From assembly GCA_035519475.1 (NCBI GenBank), contig DATIWI010000207.1, positions 1 through 13,693 of the forward strand: DNA of 13,693 bases. Reading direction: 5' to 3'. Each line of letters begins with the position of its first letter. The stretch's first letter is position 1. This DNA comes from Fen-1467 sp035519475. Its GTDB lineage: Bacteria; Verrucomicrobiota; Verrucomicrobiia; Opitutales; Opitutaceae. The translations under genes were made by a program, and so were the position numbers. The notes beneath the pieces are model-generated. The model did no database searches and had not been told where the DNA came from. It saw nothing but the letters and a program-made list of their open reading frames with translations. Below, piece after piece: positions 1-8,427 of this stretch.

Positions 1-1
1 G

Positions 2-1213
2 GCGTGGCTCGCCGGCGAGTGGCGCGTGATGGCGGACGGCCAGGTGCTCCAGCAGGGCCGGCTTGACAGCTTCACACTGGCGCCGCGCGAGCGGAAAACC
101 ATCGCGCTGCCAGTCCAACCGGTGACGCCGGCCCCGGCCACGGAGTACTGGCTCGAGATCAGCTTCAAGCTGAAGGCGGCCACGCCGTGGGCCGACGCCG
201 GCCATGAAGTCGCCTGGGAACAGTTCCCGCTCCCGTGGTCCGCCGCGGCGCCCGCCGCGGCCCGCGACCTGCCGGCGCTGCGGCGCGCCGACTCCCCGGA
301 GCGCATCACCGTCTCGGGCGACCGTTTCAGCGTCGCGATCGACCGGAAGACCGGCCTGCTCGTCTCGCTGAAGACCGGCGACACGGAATTGCTCGACCAT
401 CCGCTCGGACCGCATTTCTGGCGCGCGCCGGTGGACAACGACCGGGGCAACAACCTGCCGCAGGCGGACGAATCGAGCCCGGGAAACCCCGGACCCGGCA
501 TCTGGCACAGGGCGCACGAGGGCTGGCAGGCGAGAGCCGTGGCGGTCGCACAGCCAGCTCCGGGCCGGGTGACGGTGACGGTGGACGGCTGGCTGCCGGC
601 GGTCATCAGCAGCTATCGGCTGACCTGGACCGTGCTGGGCGGCGGTGACGTGCTGGTGGACGCCTCGTTCCAGCCGGGCGACCGCTATCTGCCGGAGATG
701 CCGCGGTTCGGCATGCAGACGATGCTGCGCGCCGGCTTCGAAAACCTGGTGTGGTACGGCAAGGGCCCGCAGGAAACCTACTGGGACCGGCAGGACGCGC
801 GCGTCGGCGTGTACCGCGGCAAGGTGAAGGACCAGTACTTCGACTACATCAAGCCGCAGGAGACGGGCAACAAGGAGGCGGTGCGCTGGCTCGCGCTGAC
901 GGACGCGCAGGGTCGGGGCCTGCTGGCGGTGGGGCGGCCGCTCCTGAGCGCCAACGCCCTCCCGTACACGACGGAAGACCTGTTCTGCGCGACACAGAAG
1001 GAGAATTTCTACCGCTACGAGATGCCCGACCGCGACACCGTCACCCTCAATCTCGACCTCCAGCAGCGCGGGCTGGGCGGCGACAACTCGTGGGGCGCGC
1101 TGCCGCATGAGGAGTTCCGCCTGAACGCCTGGCCGATCCGGTACTCCTACCGGCTCAAGGTGCTCGCCGGCGGCGAGGATTTCGCCGCGCTGGCCAAACA
1201 GACCGTCGAATGA
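2..1213 (+). CDS. LacZ-type GH2 beta-galactosidase, C-terminal part (5' truncated by window)
   Basis: The reading frame is open from the first base, so the visible ATG at 26 is internal and the true start lies upstream. The visible 403 residues are the last two domains of a long LacZ-type enzyme: a beta-sandwich (about nt 2-240) followed by the beta-galactosidase small-chain domain (about nt 295-1190). Family marks are FWRAPVDNDRG, WYGKGPQETYWDR, a YIKPQETGNKEAVRW segment and GLGGDNSW, whose Trp (codon at 1091) matches the substrate-platform Trp near the C-terminus of E. coli LacZ. The catalytic glutamates of the TIM barrel lie outside the window. It would hydrolyse terminal beta-galactosides, here most plausibly the galactose on xyloglucan side chains (inferred from the neighbours). 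Its stop codon overlaps the next start (ATGA), suggesting translational coupling. The family is clear; the natural substrate is inferred. Confidence 0.93.
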   Translation, partial: AWLAGEWRVMADGQVLQQGRLDSFTLAPRERKTIALPVQPVTPAPATEYWLEISFKLKAATPWADAGHEVAWEQFPLPWSAAAPAAARDLPALRRADSPERITVSGDRFSVAIDRKTGLLVSLKTGDTELLDHPLGPHFWRAPVDNDRGNNLPQADESSPGNPGPGIWHRAHEGWQARAVAVAQPAPGRVTVTVDGWLPAVISSYRLTWTVLGGGDVLVDASFQPGDRYLPEMPRFGMQTMLRAGFENLVWYGKGPQETYWDRQDARVGVYRGKVKDQYFDYIKPQETGNKEAVRWLALTDAQGRGLLAVGRPLLSANALPYTTEDLFCATQKENFYRYEMPDRDTVTLNLDLQQRGLGGDNSWGALPHEEFRLNAWPIRYSYRLKVLAGGEDFAALAKQTVE

Positions 1214-1962
1214 CCATCGCGCTGCCCACCGTGAAGAGACCTGTCCTGCTGTTCCCTTTTCTCCTGGTGCTGGCCGCCTGTCAGCTCGGTGCCGGGCCCG
1301 CCGAGCCGCGCTGGACCTCCGCGGAAAAATTCGCGGAGTTCCCCACGGACGGCTACGTCGTGCGGAACAACATTTGGGGCGAAGGTTCCGGCCCGCAGAC
1401 GATCTGGGCCGACTCGCAGGCACGCTGGGGCGTGCACGCGATCCACCCCGCGACCAAGGGCATCAAAGCCTACCCGCATTCCGGGCGGGAGGTGCGCCGG
1501 CGCCTGAGTGCGCTGCCGCGCTGCACCAGCCGCTTCGCCGTCACCGTGCCCGCCGCCGGCAGCTACAACACGGCGTACGACATCTGGTGCGAACGGCATG
1601 CCTACGAGCTCATGCTCTGGATGAACTGGCGCGGCAGGATGGGCCCCATCGCCCGTTCATGGGACGCCACGGGTCAGCCGGCGGTCGAGGTCACCGGGGT
1701 CACCGTGGGCGGTCATTCCTGGGATGTCTACAAGGGCACCAACGGCACCAATGTGGTCATCACCTTCCTGTGCACCAGGCCGGCCACATCCGGCGAGGTG
1801 GACATCAAGGCCGTGCTCGAATGGATCCGGGCCCGGGGTTGGTTCGACGGGCCCGCGCGGGGCGACGTGCTGCTCGACGAGGTGCAGTTCGGCTGGGAGA
1901 TCGCCGCCTCGCCCGGCGGCCTCGATTTTGCCGTCAACGATTTCGTGGTCGATGTACCGTGA
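1210..1962 (+). CDS. GH12 endo-beta-glucanase / xyloglucanase, lipoprotein
   Basis: The 250-residue product begins with a lipoprotein signal peptide: basic residues K9 R10, a hydrophobic core and lipobox LAAC with Cys24 as the lipidation site. The mature part reads as a single GH12 beta-jelly-roll of normal family length. Visible GH12 marks are NNIWG (residues 53-57), YDIW followed by ELMLWMNW (133-140) and VQFGWEI (225-231). Glu133 fits the nucleophile and Glu230 the acid/base. GH12 enzymes retain anomeric configuration and cut beta-1,4-glucans; several are xyloglucan-specific, which agrees with the fucosidase, galactosidases and xylosidase nearby. No carbohydrate-binding module is present. 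Lipid anchoring suggests an outer-membrane enzyme making the first cut in the polymer. The start at 1210 gives a 4-bp overlap with the upstream gene and a complete leader. Plain beta-glucan activity cannot be excluded. Confidence 0.86.
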   Translation: MTIALPTVKRPVLLFPFLLVLAACQLGAGPAEPRWTSAEKFAEFPTDGYVVRNNIWGEGSGPQTIWADSQARWGVHAIHPATKGIKAYPHSGREVRRRLSALPRCTSRFAVTVPAAGSYNTAYDIWCERHAYELMLWMNWRGRMGPIARSWDATGQPAVEVTGVTVGGHSWDVYKGTNGTNVVITFLCTRPATSGEVDIKAVLEWIRARGWFDGPARGDVLLDEVQFGWEIAASPGGLDFAVNDFVVDVP

Positions 1963-1981
1963 GCGGAGTCGGGGTTTGCCC

Positions 1982-4420
1982 ATGAACCGGTTCATTGGAT
2001 CGATGACCGCGGGGCTGGTGGCGGTGACCCTTCGTGCCGAGCCTGCGGCCGAGCATCTCATCTGGTTCGACGCGCCGGCGGCGCATTTCACGCAATCATG
2101 TCCACTCGGCAATGGCCGGCTCGGCGCCATGGTTTTCGGAGGAGTGGAGGAGGAGCGGATCGTGCTGAACGAGGGTAGCCTGTGGTCGGGCTCACCGCAG
2201 GACGCCGACCGGCCGGACGCGGCGGCGGTGCTGCCGGAGATCCGCCGCCTGCTCTTGGCGGGCAAGAACGTTGAGGCGGAGGCTTTGGTCAGCGCGAACT
2301 TCACCTGCGCGGGCCGGGGCTCGGGCTTCGGCAACGGGGCGCGCGTGCCGTACGGCTGTTACCAGGTATTGGGAAATCTGCATCTCACGTTTCTGCCTGC
2401 CGGCGGTGCCGCCGGCCCGGTTCGGCATTATCGGCGCGAGCTGGATCTGTCCGAAGCGGTGGCGCGCGTGTCTTTCGAGCGGGACGGCGTGCACTACGCG
2501 CGCGAGGCGTTTGTCAGCGCTCCTGACCAGGCGACCGTGCTGCGGCTCACGGCGGACCAAGCCGGCAGCCTGTCATTGGATGTGCGGCTCGATCGTCCCG
2601 AGCGCTTCGAAACCGTGGCCGTGGGTGCGGACGGTCTGCAGATGACCGGGCAGCTCGACAACGGCGTGGATGGCAAGGGCATGAAGTACGCCGCCTGCCT
2701 CCGGGTGTTGCCGAGCGGCGGCAAGGTGGCGGCGGCGGGCGGCGCCTTGCAGGTGCGCGGGGCCAGCGAGGTGGTGCTCCTCGTCACCGCCGCGACGGAC
2801 ATCCGGTCCTTTGCCGGCCGGCGCAGCGACGATCCGTTGGCGATGGCATCAAACGATCTGGCCCGCGCGGCGGCGAAGCCCGGCGCGGAATTGCGGCGTG
2901 CTCACGTGGCGGACTACCGGAGCTTCTTCGACCGCGTCGGTCTGCGGCTGGGTCGGGCCGATCCCGCGGCGGCGACACGGCCCACGCCGGCCCGGTTGCA
3001 GGCCCTGCAGTCCGGGGCGCCGGATCCGGGGCTGATGGCGCTCTATTTCAATTTCGGCCGTTACCTGCTGATCTCCGCGTCGCGGCCCGGCGGGCTGCCG
3101 GCGAACTTGCAGGGCATCTGGGCGGAGGAGATCCAGACGCCGTGGAACGCCGACTGGCACCTCAACATCAACGTGCAGATGAATTACTGGCCGGCCGAGC
3201 CGGGCAACCTCTCCGACCTGGCCCAGCCGCTCTTTGCCTTCATCGCGTCGTTGCAACAACCCGGCGCGGTGACGGCGCGGAAATACTACGGGGCGCGCGG
3301 CTGGGTCGCGCACGTGATCACGAACCCGTGGGGCTTCACCGCGCCCGGCGAGGGCGCGGACTGGGGCGCGACCACCACCGGCTCGGCCTGGCTCTGCGAG
3401 CACCTCTGGGACCATTACCTCTTCACCGGCGACCGGGCGTTCCTGGCGTGGGCCTATCCGATCCTGAAGGGTTCGGCGCAATTCTACGCCGATATGCTGA
3501 TCGAGGAGCCCACGCACCGCTGGCTCGTCACCGCGCCGTCCAATTCGCCCGAGAACGCGTTCGTCCTGCCGGACGGCCGGCGCGCGCACCTCTGCCTCGG
3601 CGCCACGATGGACCTGCAGTTGCTGCGCTACCTGTTTGGCGCGTGCATCGAGGCGTCGCGCCTGCTCGGAACGGACGAGGCGTTTCGCCAGGAGCTCGCG
3701 GAGAAACGGGCGCGGCTCGCGCCCACGCGGATCGCCGCGGACGGCCGGGTCATGGAGTGGCAGGAGGAGTATCGCGAGGACGATCCGCACCATCGCCACG
3801 TGTCGCACCTCTGGGGTCTGTATCCGGGGTGGGAGATTTCGCCGGAGACGACGCCGGGGCTGGCGGCGGCCGCGCGCAAAACGCTCGACGCGCGCGGCGA
3901 CGGCGGCACGGGCTGGGGCCTGGCCCACAAGCTGGCCCTGTGGGCGCGCCTCGGCGACGGCGACCGCGCCTACCAGATCCTCTGCGCGCAGCTCCGGCCC
4001 GCGGGCGAAGTCGGCCGGATCACCACCACCGGCGGCGGCACCTATCCGAATCTTTTTGACGCCCACCCGCCGTTCCAGATCGACGGCAATTTCGGCGCCA
4101 CGGCCGGCATCGCCGAGATGCTCCTACAAAGCCGCGTGGATGAATCACAAATCTCAAACCTCAAATCCGAAATCTTCCTGCTGCCCGCGCTGCCCGCGGC
4201 GTGGCCGGAGGGCGCGGTGACCGGGCTGCGCGCCCGGGGCGGCTACGAGGTCGATCTCGCCTGGCAGGACGGCCGTCTGGCGGAAGCGGCGATCCGCAGC
4301 ACCGGCGGCACCGCCGTCACCGTGCGGCTCGGCGGCAGCGCGGTTGATCTTTCGCTTCATGCCGGCGAGCGCGTCCGGCTTGACCCCGCGTTGCGCCGGC
4401 TCGGAAACGGCGTAGACTGA
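1982..4420 (+). CDS. GH95 alpha-L-fucosidase (secreted)
   Basis: The product has 812 residues, normal for GH95. The N-terminal beta domain carries LGNGRLGAMVFGG and LNEGSLWSG; the (alpha/alpha)6 barrel starts near residue 345 and a beta domain closes the protein after about residue 740. The inverting-enzyme residues known from Bifidobacterium AfcA are recognisable by motif: Asn395 and Asn397 in NINVQMNYW, Glu524 in APSNSPEN and Asp701 in DGNFGATAG. GH95 enzymes release alpha-1,2-linked fucose (some members act on galactose), as in the Fuc-Gal-Xyl side chain of xyloglucan. The frame is open back to 1724, but ATG 1982 was chosen because it sits 19 bp after the GH12 stop, has GGAG at 1966-1969 and begins a short signal-like leader; the longer form would be antisense-like Arg/Pro-rich and overlap GH12 entirely. 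An AT-rich heptad repeat near residues 722-731 inserts about a dozen residues just before the LLPALP motif. Confidence 0.93.
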   Translation: MNRFIGSMTAGLVAVTLRAEPAAEHLIWFDAPAAHFTQSCPLGNGRLGAMVFGGVEEERIVLNEGSLWSGSPQDADRPDAAAVLPEIRRLLLAGKNVEAEALVSANFTCAGRGSGFGNGARVPYGCYQVLGNLHLTFLPAGGAAGPVRHYRRELDLSEAVARVSFERDGVHYAREAFVSAPDQATVLRLTADQAGSLSLDVRLDRPERFETVAVGADGLQMTGQLDNGVDGKGMKYAACLRVLPSGGKVAAAGGALQVRGASEVVLLVTAATDIRSFAGRRSDDPLAMASNDLARAAAKPGAELRRAHVADYRSFFDRVGLRLGRADPAAATRPTPARLQALQSGAPDPGLMALYFNFGRYLLISASRPGGLPANLQGIWAEEIQTPWNADWHLNINVQMNYWPAEPGNLSDLAQPLFAFIASLQQPGAVTARKYYGARGWVAHVITNPWGFTAPGEGADWGATTTGSAWLCEHLWDHYLFTGDRAFLAWAYPILKGSAQFYADMLIEEPTHRWLVTAPSNSPENAFVLPDGRRAHLCLGATMDLQLLRYLFGACIEASRLLGTDEAFRQELAEKRARLAPTRIAADGRVMEWQEEYREDDPHHRHVSHLWGLYPGWEISPETTPGLAAAARKTLDARGDGGTGWGLAHKLALWARLGDGDRAYQILCAQLRPAGEVGRITTTGGGTYPNLFDAHPPFQIDGNFGATAGIAEMLLQSRVDESQISNLKSEIFLLPALPAAWPEGAVTGLRARGGYEVDLAWQDGRLAEAAIRSTGGTAVTVRLGGSAVDLSLHAGERVRLDPALRRLGNGVD
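4145..4172. repeat. AT-rich heptanucleotide tandem repeat inside the GH95 gene
   Basis: Four consecutive 7-bp units read TCACAAA, TCTCAAA, CCTCAAA and TCCGAAA. Ten of the 28 bases are G or C, in strong contrast to the surrounding coding sequence. The stretch is in frame and encodes ESQISNLKSEI, between the LLQS and LLPALP motifs where GH95 proteins usually have only a short polar turn. It therefore looks like a low-GC sequence acquired within a surface loop. That the unit is dispersed elsewhere in the genome is a guess. Confidence 0.7.
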
Positions 4421-4461
4421 CGCCTCCCGCGCCCGCCTCCGCCGCCCATTCCATTGCAACC

Positions 4462-7146
4462 ATGAATTCTCGTCGCCGCCTCCTGCGTCTTGCCGCCTCC
4501 ACCGGTTTGTGGTCGGTCCCTGCGCTGCTGCTGGCCTTCGGTTCCGGGCGGGCGGCGGAGCCGACCGCGGCGGGAATGGAGATATCGCCGCGCGAACGCG
4601 TGTCTTTTGACGAGAACTGGCGATTTCAGAAGGGCGACCCTGCCGGGGTGGGCGATCAGTTGTCCTACCCCAAGATCAAGGCCTGGCTCGTGGCGACCGG
4701 CAACAATCTCGTGAACGCCCCCGCGGTGAAGCCGGCGCGCCCCGAAGGCAGCCTCGGCGCGGCCGTGGCGTACGTGCAGCCCGGTTTCGACGACCGCGGC
4801 TGGCGCCAGCTCAACCTCCCGCACGACTGGGGCATCGAGGGCCCGTTCAAGCAGGAGTACCCCGGCGACACCGGTAAGCTCCCGTGGTGGGGCGTGGGTT
4901 GGTATCGGAAGCATTTCACCATCCCCGCGGCCGACGGGGAGCGGCGGGTGTGCCTCGACGTCGACGGGGCGATGGCCTACGCCGCGGTGTGGCTCAACGG
5001 GCAGTTCGTGGGCGGCTGGCCGTATGGCTACGCGTCGTTCCAACTCGACCTCACGCCGTACGTGAAGGCGGGCGCCGAGAACGTCCTCGCCATCCGCCTC
5101 GACAATCCGCCCGACTCTTCGCGGTGGTATCCCGGCGGCGGCATCTACCGCCATGTGTGGCTGGAGACCACCGCGCCGGTCCACCTGGCCCACTGGGGGA
5201 CGTTCGTGACCACGCCCGCGGTTACCCCGGACGCCGCCGCGGTGAACGTCGACTTTGTGCTGGAAGATGATTCGGCGGAGAAGATCCAGGCGACGATCAC
5301 TACGCGGATCTACGAACTCGGCCCCGATGGCCGGCCGGTCGGGAACGCGCTGGCCACCTCCGAGGCGGCGACGGCCGAGATCGATCCGCCGCGCGGCCGG
5401 GAAGCCGCCCGCTCCCATCTGCTCACGCTGGCGCACCCGCGACTCTGGAGTCTCCGGGACCCGCACCGCTACGTGGCCGTGACGACGGTCGAGCAGAATG
5501 GACGGGTCGTGGATCGCGGCGAAACACCGTTTGGCATCCGCACGATCCGGTTCGATCCGGACCGAGGATTCTTCCTCAACGGCGAGCACGTGCCGATCAA
5601 CGGGGTCTGCGACCATCACGACCTGGGCGCGCTCGGCGCGGCCGTCAACTCCCGGGCGTTGGAACGGCAGATCCAGTTGTTGCAGGAGATGGGCTGCAAC
5701 GCCATCCGCACCAGCCACAACCCGCCCGCGCCCGAGCTGCTCGAGCTCTGCGACCGGCTGGGCCTGCTGGTGATGGACGAAGCCTTTGACTGCTGGCGGC
5801 ACGGCAAGCGGCCCAACGACTACAATCTGCTCTTCGACGACTGGTATGAGAAGGACCTGCGCGCGCTGGTGCGGCGCGACCGCAACCACCCCTGCGTGGT
5901 CCTGTGGAGCATCGGCAACGAGATCCGGGAGCAAGGGGAACCGGACGGCTGGCGGTTCGCCGCGCACCTCGCGGGCATCGTGCGCGAAGAGGACCGCACC
6001 CGGTTTGTCATCTCCGCCTGCAACAACGTGAACTCGGGTTACAACGGCTTCCAGGCGGCGCTCGATGTCATGGGCTTCAACTACAAGCCCGGCGAGTATG
6101 GCAAGTTCCATGCCTGGCACCCGACCCAGCCCGTCCTCGGCAGCGAAACCGCGTCGTGCGTCAGTTCGCGCGGCGAGTATTTCTTCCCGGTCAGCGAGAA
6201 CAAGGCGGACGGCCGGGCGGATTTCCAGGTGAGTTCCTACGATCTCTACGCACCCCGCTGGGCGCTGCCGCCCGATCGGGAATTTCGGGGCCTCGACGAG
6301 GCGCCGTTCGCCGCGGGCGAGTTCGTTTGGACGGGTTTTGATTATCTGGGCGAACCCACCCCCTATAACGCTGATGCGACCAATCTGCTCAACTTCACCG
6401 ATCCCGCCGAGCAGGCCCGGATGGCGCAGGAGTTGAAGGAGCTGGGCAAGATCCCGGTGCCCTCGCGCAGCTCCTATTTCGGCATCATTGACCTGGCCGG
6501 ATTCCGGAAGGACCGGTTCTACATCTACCAGGCGCGTTGGCGGCCGGATCTCCCCATGGCGCACCTCCTGCCGCACTGGAACTGGCCGGAACGCGCCGGC
6601 CAGGTTACGCCGGTGGTCGTCTATACCTCCGGCGACGAGGCGGAGCTGTTCCTCAACGGACAGTCGCTCGGTCGCCGGCAGCGGGAGCCGGGCCAGTACC
6701 GCCTGCGGTGGGACGATGTGAAATACCAGCCGGGCGAGCTGCACGTCGTGGTTTACAGACAGGGCCGGAAATGGGCCGAGGACGTCGTCCGGACGACCGG
6801 TCCGGCCGCCAAGGTGCTGCTGCAGGCGGACCGGAGCGAACTCGCGGCCGATGGCCAGGATCTTTCGTTTGTCACCGTGACCATCGCGGACCAGGACGGC
6901 CTGCTCGTGCCGCGCTCCAGGAATCTGGTGAAGTTCACGATTCGCGGGCCGGGTGAGATCGCCGCCGTGGACAACGGCGACGCCACCAGCTTCGAGCCGT
7001 TCCAGGCCGCCCAGCGCAGGGCGTACAACGGCCTGGCCCTCGTGATCGTGCGAACGAAGGCGGGGGCGGCCGGCGCGATCACGCTCACCGCGCAATCCGA
7101 CGGCCTTTCTCCGGCGGAGATCACGCTGCAGAGTGCGGGCCGCTGA
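4462..7146 (+). CDS. GH2 beta-galactosidase, DUF4982 type, exported
   Basis: The product has 894 residues. The leader has SRRRLLR at residues 3-9 before a hydrophobic stretch and a cleavage region near residue 31 (GRAAE), resembling a Tat signal, though Sec export is possible. Domains in order: sugar-binding jelly roll (about 45-240; LPHDWGIEGPF, GGGIYRHVWL), Ig-like domain (about 245-350), TIM barrel from about 357 (INGVCDHHDLGALG, RTSHNPP, MDEAFDCW), a DUF4982-like domain (about 712-775) and a final Ig-like domain (about 785-890). Glu487 in LWSIGNEI is the acid/base and Glu562 in VLGSETAS fits the nucleophile. It differs in architecture from the LacZ-type enzyme at the window start, so the locus has two distinct GH2 galactosidases. 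The likely role is removal of galactose from xyloglucan oligosaccharides after defucosylation. It follows GH95 by 41 bp without a strong Shine-Dalgarno and is the last gene of this run. Beta-galactosidase is the likeliest activity; other GH2 specificities cannot be ruled out. Confidence 0.9.
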   Translation: MNSRRRLLRLAASTGLWSVPALLLAFGSGRAAEPTAAGMEISPRERVSFDENWRFQKGDPAGVGDQLSYPKIKAWLVATGNNLVNAPAVKPARPEGSLGAAVAYVQPGFDDRGWRQLNLPHDWGIEGPFKQEYPGDTGKLPWWGVGWYRKHFTIPAADGERRVCLDVDGAMAYAAVWLNGQFVGGWPYGYASFQLDLTPYVKAGAENVLAIRLDNPPDSSRWYPGGGIYRHVWLETTAPVHLAHWGTFVTTPAVTPDAAAVNVDFVLEDDSAEKIQATITTRIYELGPDGRPVGNALATSEAATAEIDPPRGREAARSHLLTLAHPRLWSLRDPHRYVAVTTVEQNGRVVDRGETPFGIRTIRFDPDRGFFLNGEHVPINGVCDHHDLGALGAAVNSRALERQIQLLQEMGCNAIRTSHNPPAPELLELCDRLGLLVMDEAFDCWRHGKRPNDYNLLFDDWYEKDLRALVRRDRNHPCVVLWSIGNEIREQGEPDGWRFAAHLAGIVREEDRTRFVISACNNVNSGYNGFQAALDVMGFNYKPGEYGKFHAWHPTQPVLGSETASCVSSRGEYFFPVSENKADGRADFQVSSYDLYAPRWALPPDREFRGLDEAPFAAGEFVWTGFDYLGEPTPYNADATNLLNFTDPAEQARMAQELKELGKIPVPSRSSYFGIIDLAGFRKDRFYIYQARWRPDLPMAHLLPHWNWPERAGQVTPVVVYTSGDEAELFLNGQSLGRRQREPGQYRLRWDDVKYQPGELHVVVYRQGRKWAEDVVRTTGPAAKVLLQADRSELAADGQDLSFVTVTIADQDGLLVPRSRNLVKFTIRGPGEIAAVDNGDATSFEPFQAAQRRAYNGLALVIVRTKAGAAGAITLTAQSDGLSPAEITLQSAGR

Positions 7147-7273
7147 GCCGCCGCGGCGGGAGCAGAGCACGACCGATGCCGGCGTCCGCACCCTGCCGGC
7201 TACCGTGGGCTGCGGTTGAAGCGGGCTTGCCGCTCCTCGCCTTGGGGCGGAAGGCCGGCCGGGCCTCGGTACG

Positions 7274-7304
7274 ATGTCAACTAATAGTTGACATGTTTCC
7301 GGGG
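7274..7304. repeat. Direct repeat copy 1, containing a 21-bp perfect palindrome
   Basis: The palindrome at 7274-7294 has left arm ATGTCAACTA, one central A and right arm TAGTTGACAT. It is followed by G, two bases, then TCCGGGG. The same 31 positions recur at 8428-8458 with only the two bases at 7296-7297 different. The AT-rich palindrome stands out sharply from the GC-rich surroundings. This copy lies in the 218-bp convergent gap between the GH2 and MBL genes, an unlikely place for a promoter operator. Apart from this repeat and a weak terminator the gap (7147-7364) shows nothing I can name. Confidence 0.9.
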
Positions 7305-7316
7305 ACAGGCGCGGGG

Positions 7317-7338
7317 AAGAAAGCCCGGCGGAAGCCGG
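7317..7338 (-). terminator. Possible weak terminator after the MBL-fold gene
   Basis: Read on the minus strand, CCGGC, loop TTCC and GCCGG form a 5-bp stem, followed by GC and then TTTCTT. It begins about 27 bases downstream of the MBL stop codon. The stem is short and the T-run is interrupted, so this is a weak candidate; other GC pairings in the area compete with it. Confidence 0.3.
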
Positions 7339-7364
7339 CCCGGCGCCGCGGCGCCGCGGTGGGA

Positions 7365-8120
7365 TCAGATCAACGCCGCCGCGGGCGGACGCGCCGTCAG
7401 CCGCGCGCAGAGCGCCTCGAATTTCCGCCGGTGCCGCGCCCAGTTGGAACCGAGGTAGTGACTGGGCACGATGCCGCGGAGGGGGAGCCGGCGCGCCTTT
7501 TCCAGGCTGCCGGGGATGAGGTCGGGGAAGGCGTTGAAGATCGGCGGCGGCAAATGCGCCCGCGGGCGATAGCTCGCGAACAAATCGCCGGCGAAGAGCA
7601 GGCCGTCGCGCTCGCTCAGGAAGCCGCAGTGCCCCGCGGTGTGGCCGGGCAGATGCACCACGCGCAAGCCTCCCCAGTATGGGAGGAGCTGGCCGTCCGC
7701 GAGCGGCTCATCGATCGCGGCGGGACGATAACCGAGCACACGCCTTCCGAGGCTTTCGAGCCGGCCGCACCACCGGCTCACCCCGCGATAGGGGAAACGT
7801 CCGTCGAGGTGCGCCTGCTCCGCCGGATGCGCAAGAATTCTCGCACCCGACCACTGCTTGACCCACGCCAGGTTGCCCGCGTGGTCGAGATGGCCGTGCG
7901 TCAGCAGCACGGCCTTGATGCTTGCCGGCTGCAGGCCCAGGCGCGCGACCAACCGCCGGATCCGCCACGGTTCGCCGGCCAGACCCGTGTCGATCAGCAC
8001 GGCTTCCCGGCCGTCCACGAGCAGATGGCAGCTCACCAGCAGGCTCTGGATGGGGTAATGGGCCGTGGGCATGTGTGGCTGGAGCACTACAAGCTGCTCG
8101 CCGGCGCGACAATCCTGCAT
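7365..8120 (-). CDS. MBL-fold metallo-hydrolase (glyoxalase II-like superfamily)
   Basis: The 251-residue product is a single metallo-beta-lactamase-fold domain. Metal ligands are visible: His75, His77, Asp79 and His80 in THGHLDHAGN, His160 in LPGHTAGH, Asp179 in LLFAGDLF and His221 in VPSHY, a complete set for a dinuclear site. DTG at residues 44-46 is another usual mark. No signal peptide is evident, so it is probably cytoplasmic. Substrates in this superfamily range from thioesters and lactones to phosphodiesters; nothing here identifies one. It is the only minus-strand gene in the window, lies between two halves of a polysaccharide cluster and is bracketed by the two copies of a 31-bp repeat. 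It may therefore be an insertion unrelated to xyloglucan use. The ATG at 8118-8120 is the first start in frame; only a weak AGGCGG precedes it. Confidence 0.85.
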   Translation of the reverse strand: MQDCRAGEQLVVLQPHMPTAHYPIQSLLVSCHLLVDGREAVLIDTGLAGEPWRIRRLVARLGLQPASIKAVLLTHGHLDHAGNLAWVKQWSGARILAHPAEQAHLDGRFPYRGVSRWCGRLESLGRRVLGYRPAAIDEPLADGQLLPYWGGLRVVHLPGHTAGHCGFLSERDGLLFAGDLFASYRPRAHLPPPIFNAFPDLIPGSLEKARRLPLRGIVPSHYLGSNWARHRRKFEALCARLTARPPAAALI

Positions 8121-8427
8121 CCGCCTGGCCCCGGACGGAGGCGGGCAAAGGCGGATCGCGACGCGCCGCGGCAGACTCGCGCATCGCCGGAAGGCTCGCG
8201 CGGATGCCCCGCGCCGCGGCGGGGATTTTCGGAAAGGCCGCCCCGATCAGGAGGGCGAGCTCCCGCCGGCCTGCCCCCCATCCGGTCCGCCGCAACCCGG
8301 AGGGCGAGGTCGGATTCTTGGATCGGCCGGGCCAATCCTCGCCTGCCGCATTCCACGGTGGCGCAGCGGACCGGCCGGGCCGCCCTCGGGGGCGGCGCCA
8401 CCGGGTTTGCGAATCGCTTCAGGAGAC
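8121..8427. other. Gene-free stretch between the MBL gene and repeat copy 2, with one GC hairpin
   Basis: No convincing coding region is seen on either strand; the open frames here are GC-rich and Arg/Pro/Gly-heavy without recognisable motifs. The one clear structure is a 7-bp stem at 8379-8396, GCCGCCC pairing with GGGCGGC around a TCGG tetraloop, 31 bases before repeat copy 2. It has no T-run on either side, so it does not look like a standard terminator. The upstream region of the minus-strand MBL gene must lie here, but I cannot point to a -35/-10 pair. Confidence 0.55.

Noticed and set aside
1724..1981. Upstream extension of the GH95 frame into the GH12 gene
   Set aside because: It overlaps a gene with both GH12 catalytic Glu and adds Arg/Pro-rich sequence unlike GH95 N-termini.
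7148..7159. CCGCCGCGGCGG palindrome right after the GH2 stop
   Set aside because: There is no loop and no T-run; short GC palindromes of this kind are expected by chance at this composition.
4357..7191. Very long minus-strand open frame (944 codons) opposite the second GH2 gene
   Set aside because: It mirrors a gene with intact GH2 catalytic motifs; its translation is Arg/Gly/Val-heavy with no recognisable domain, as expected of antisense frames in high-GC DNA.
7342..7359. Two GGCGCCGC units next to the MBL stop
   Set aside because: An 8-bp GC unit repeated twice in such GC-rich DNA is too little to call a repeat element.
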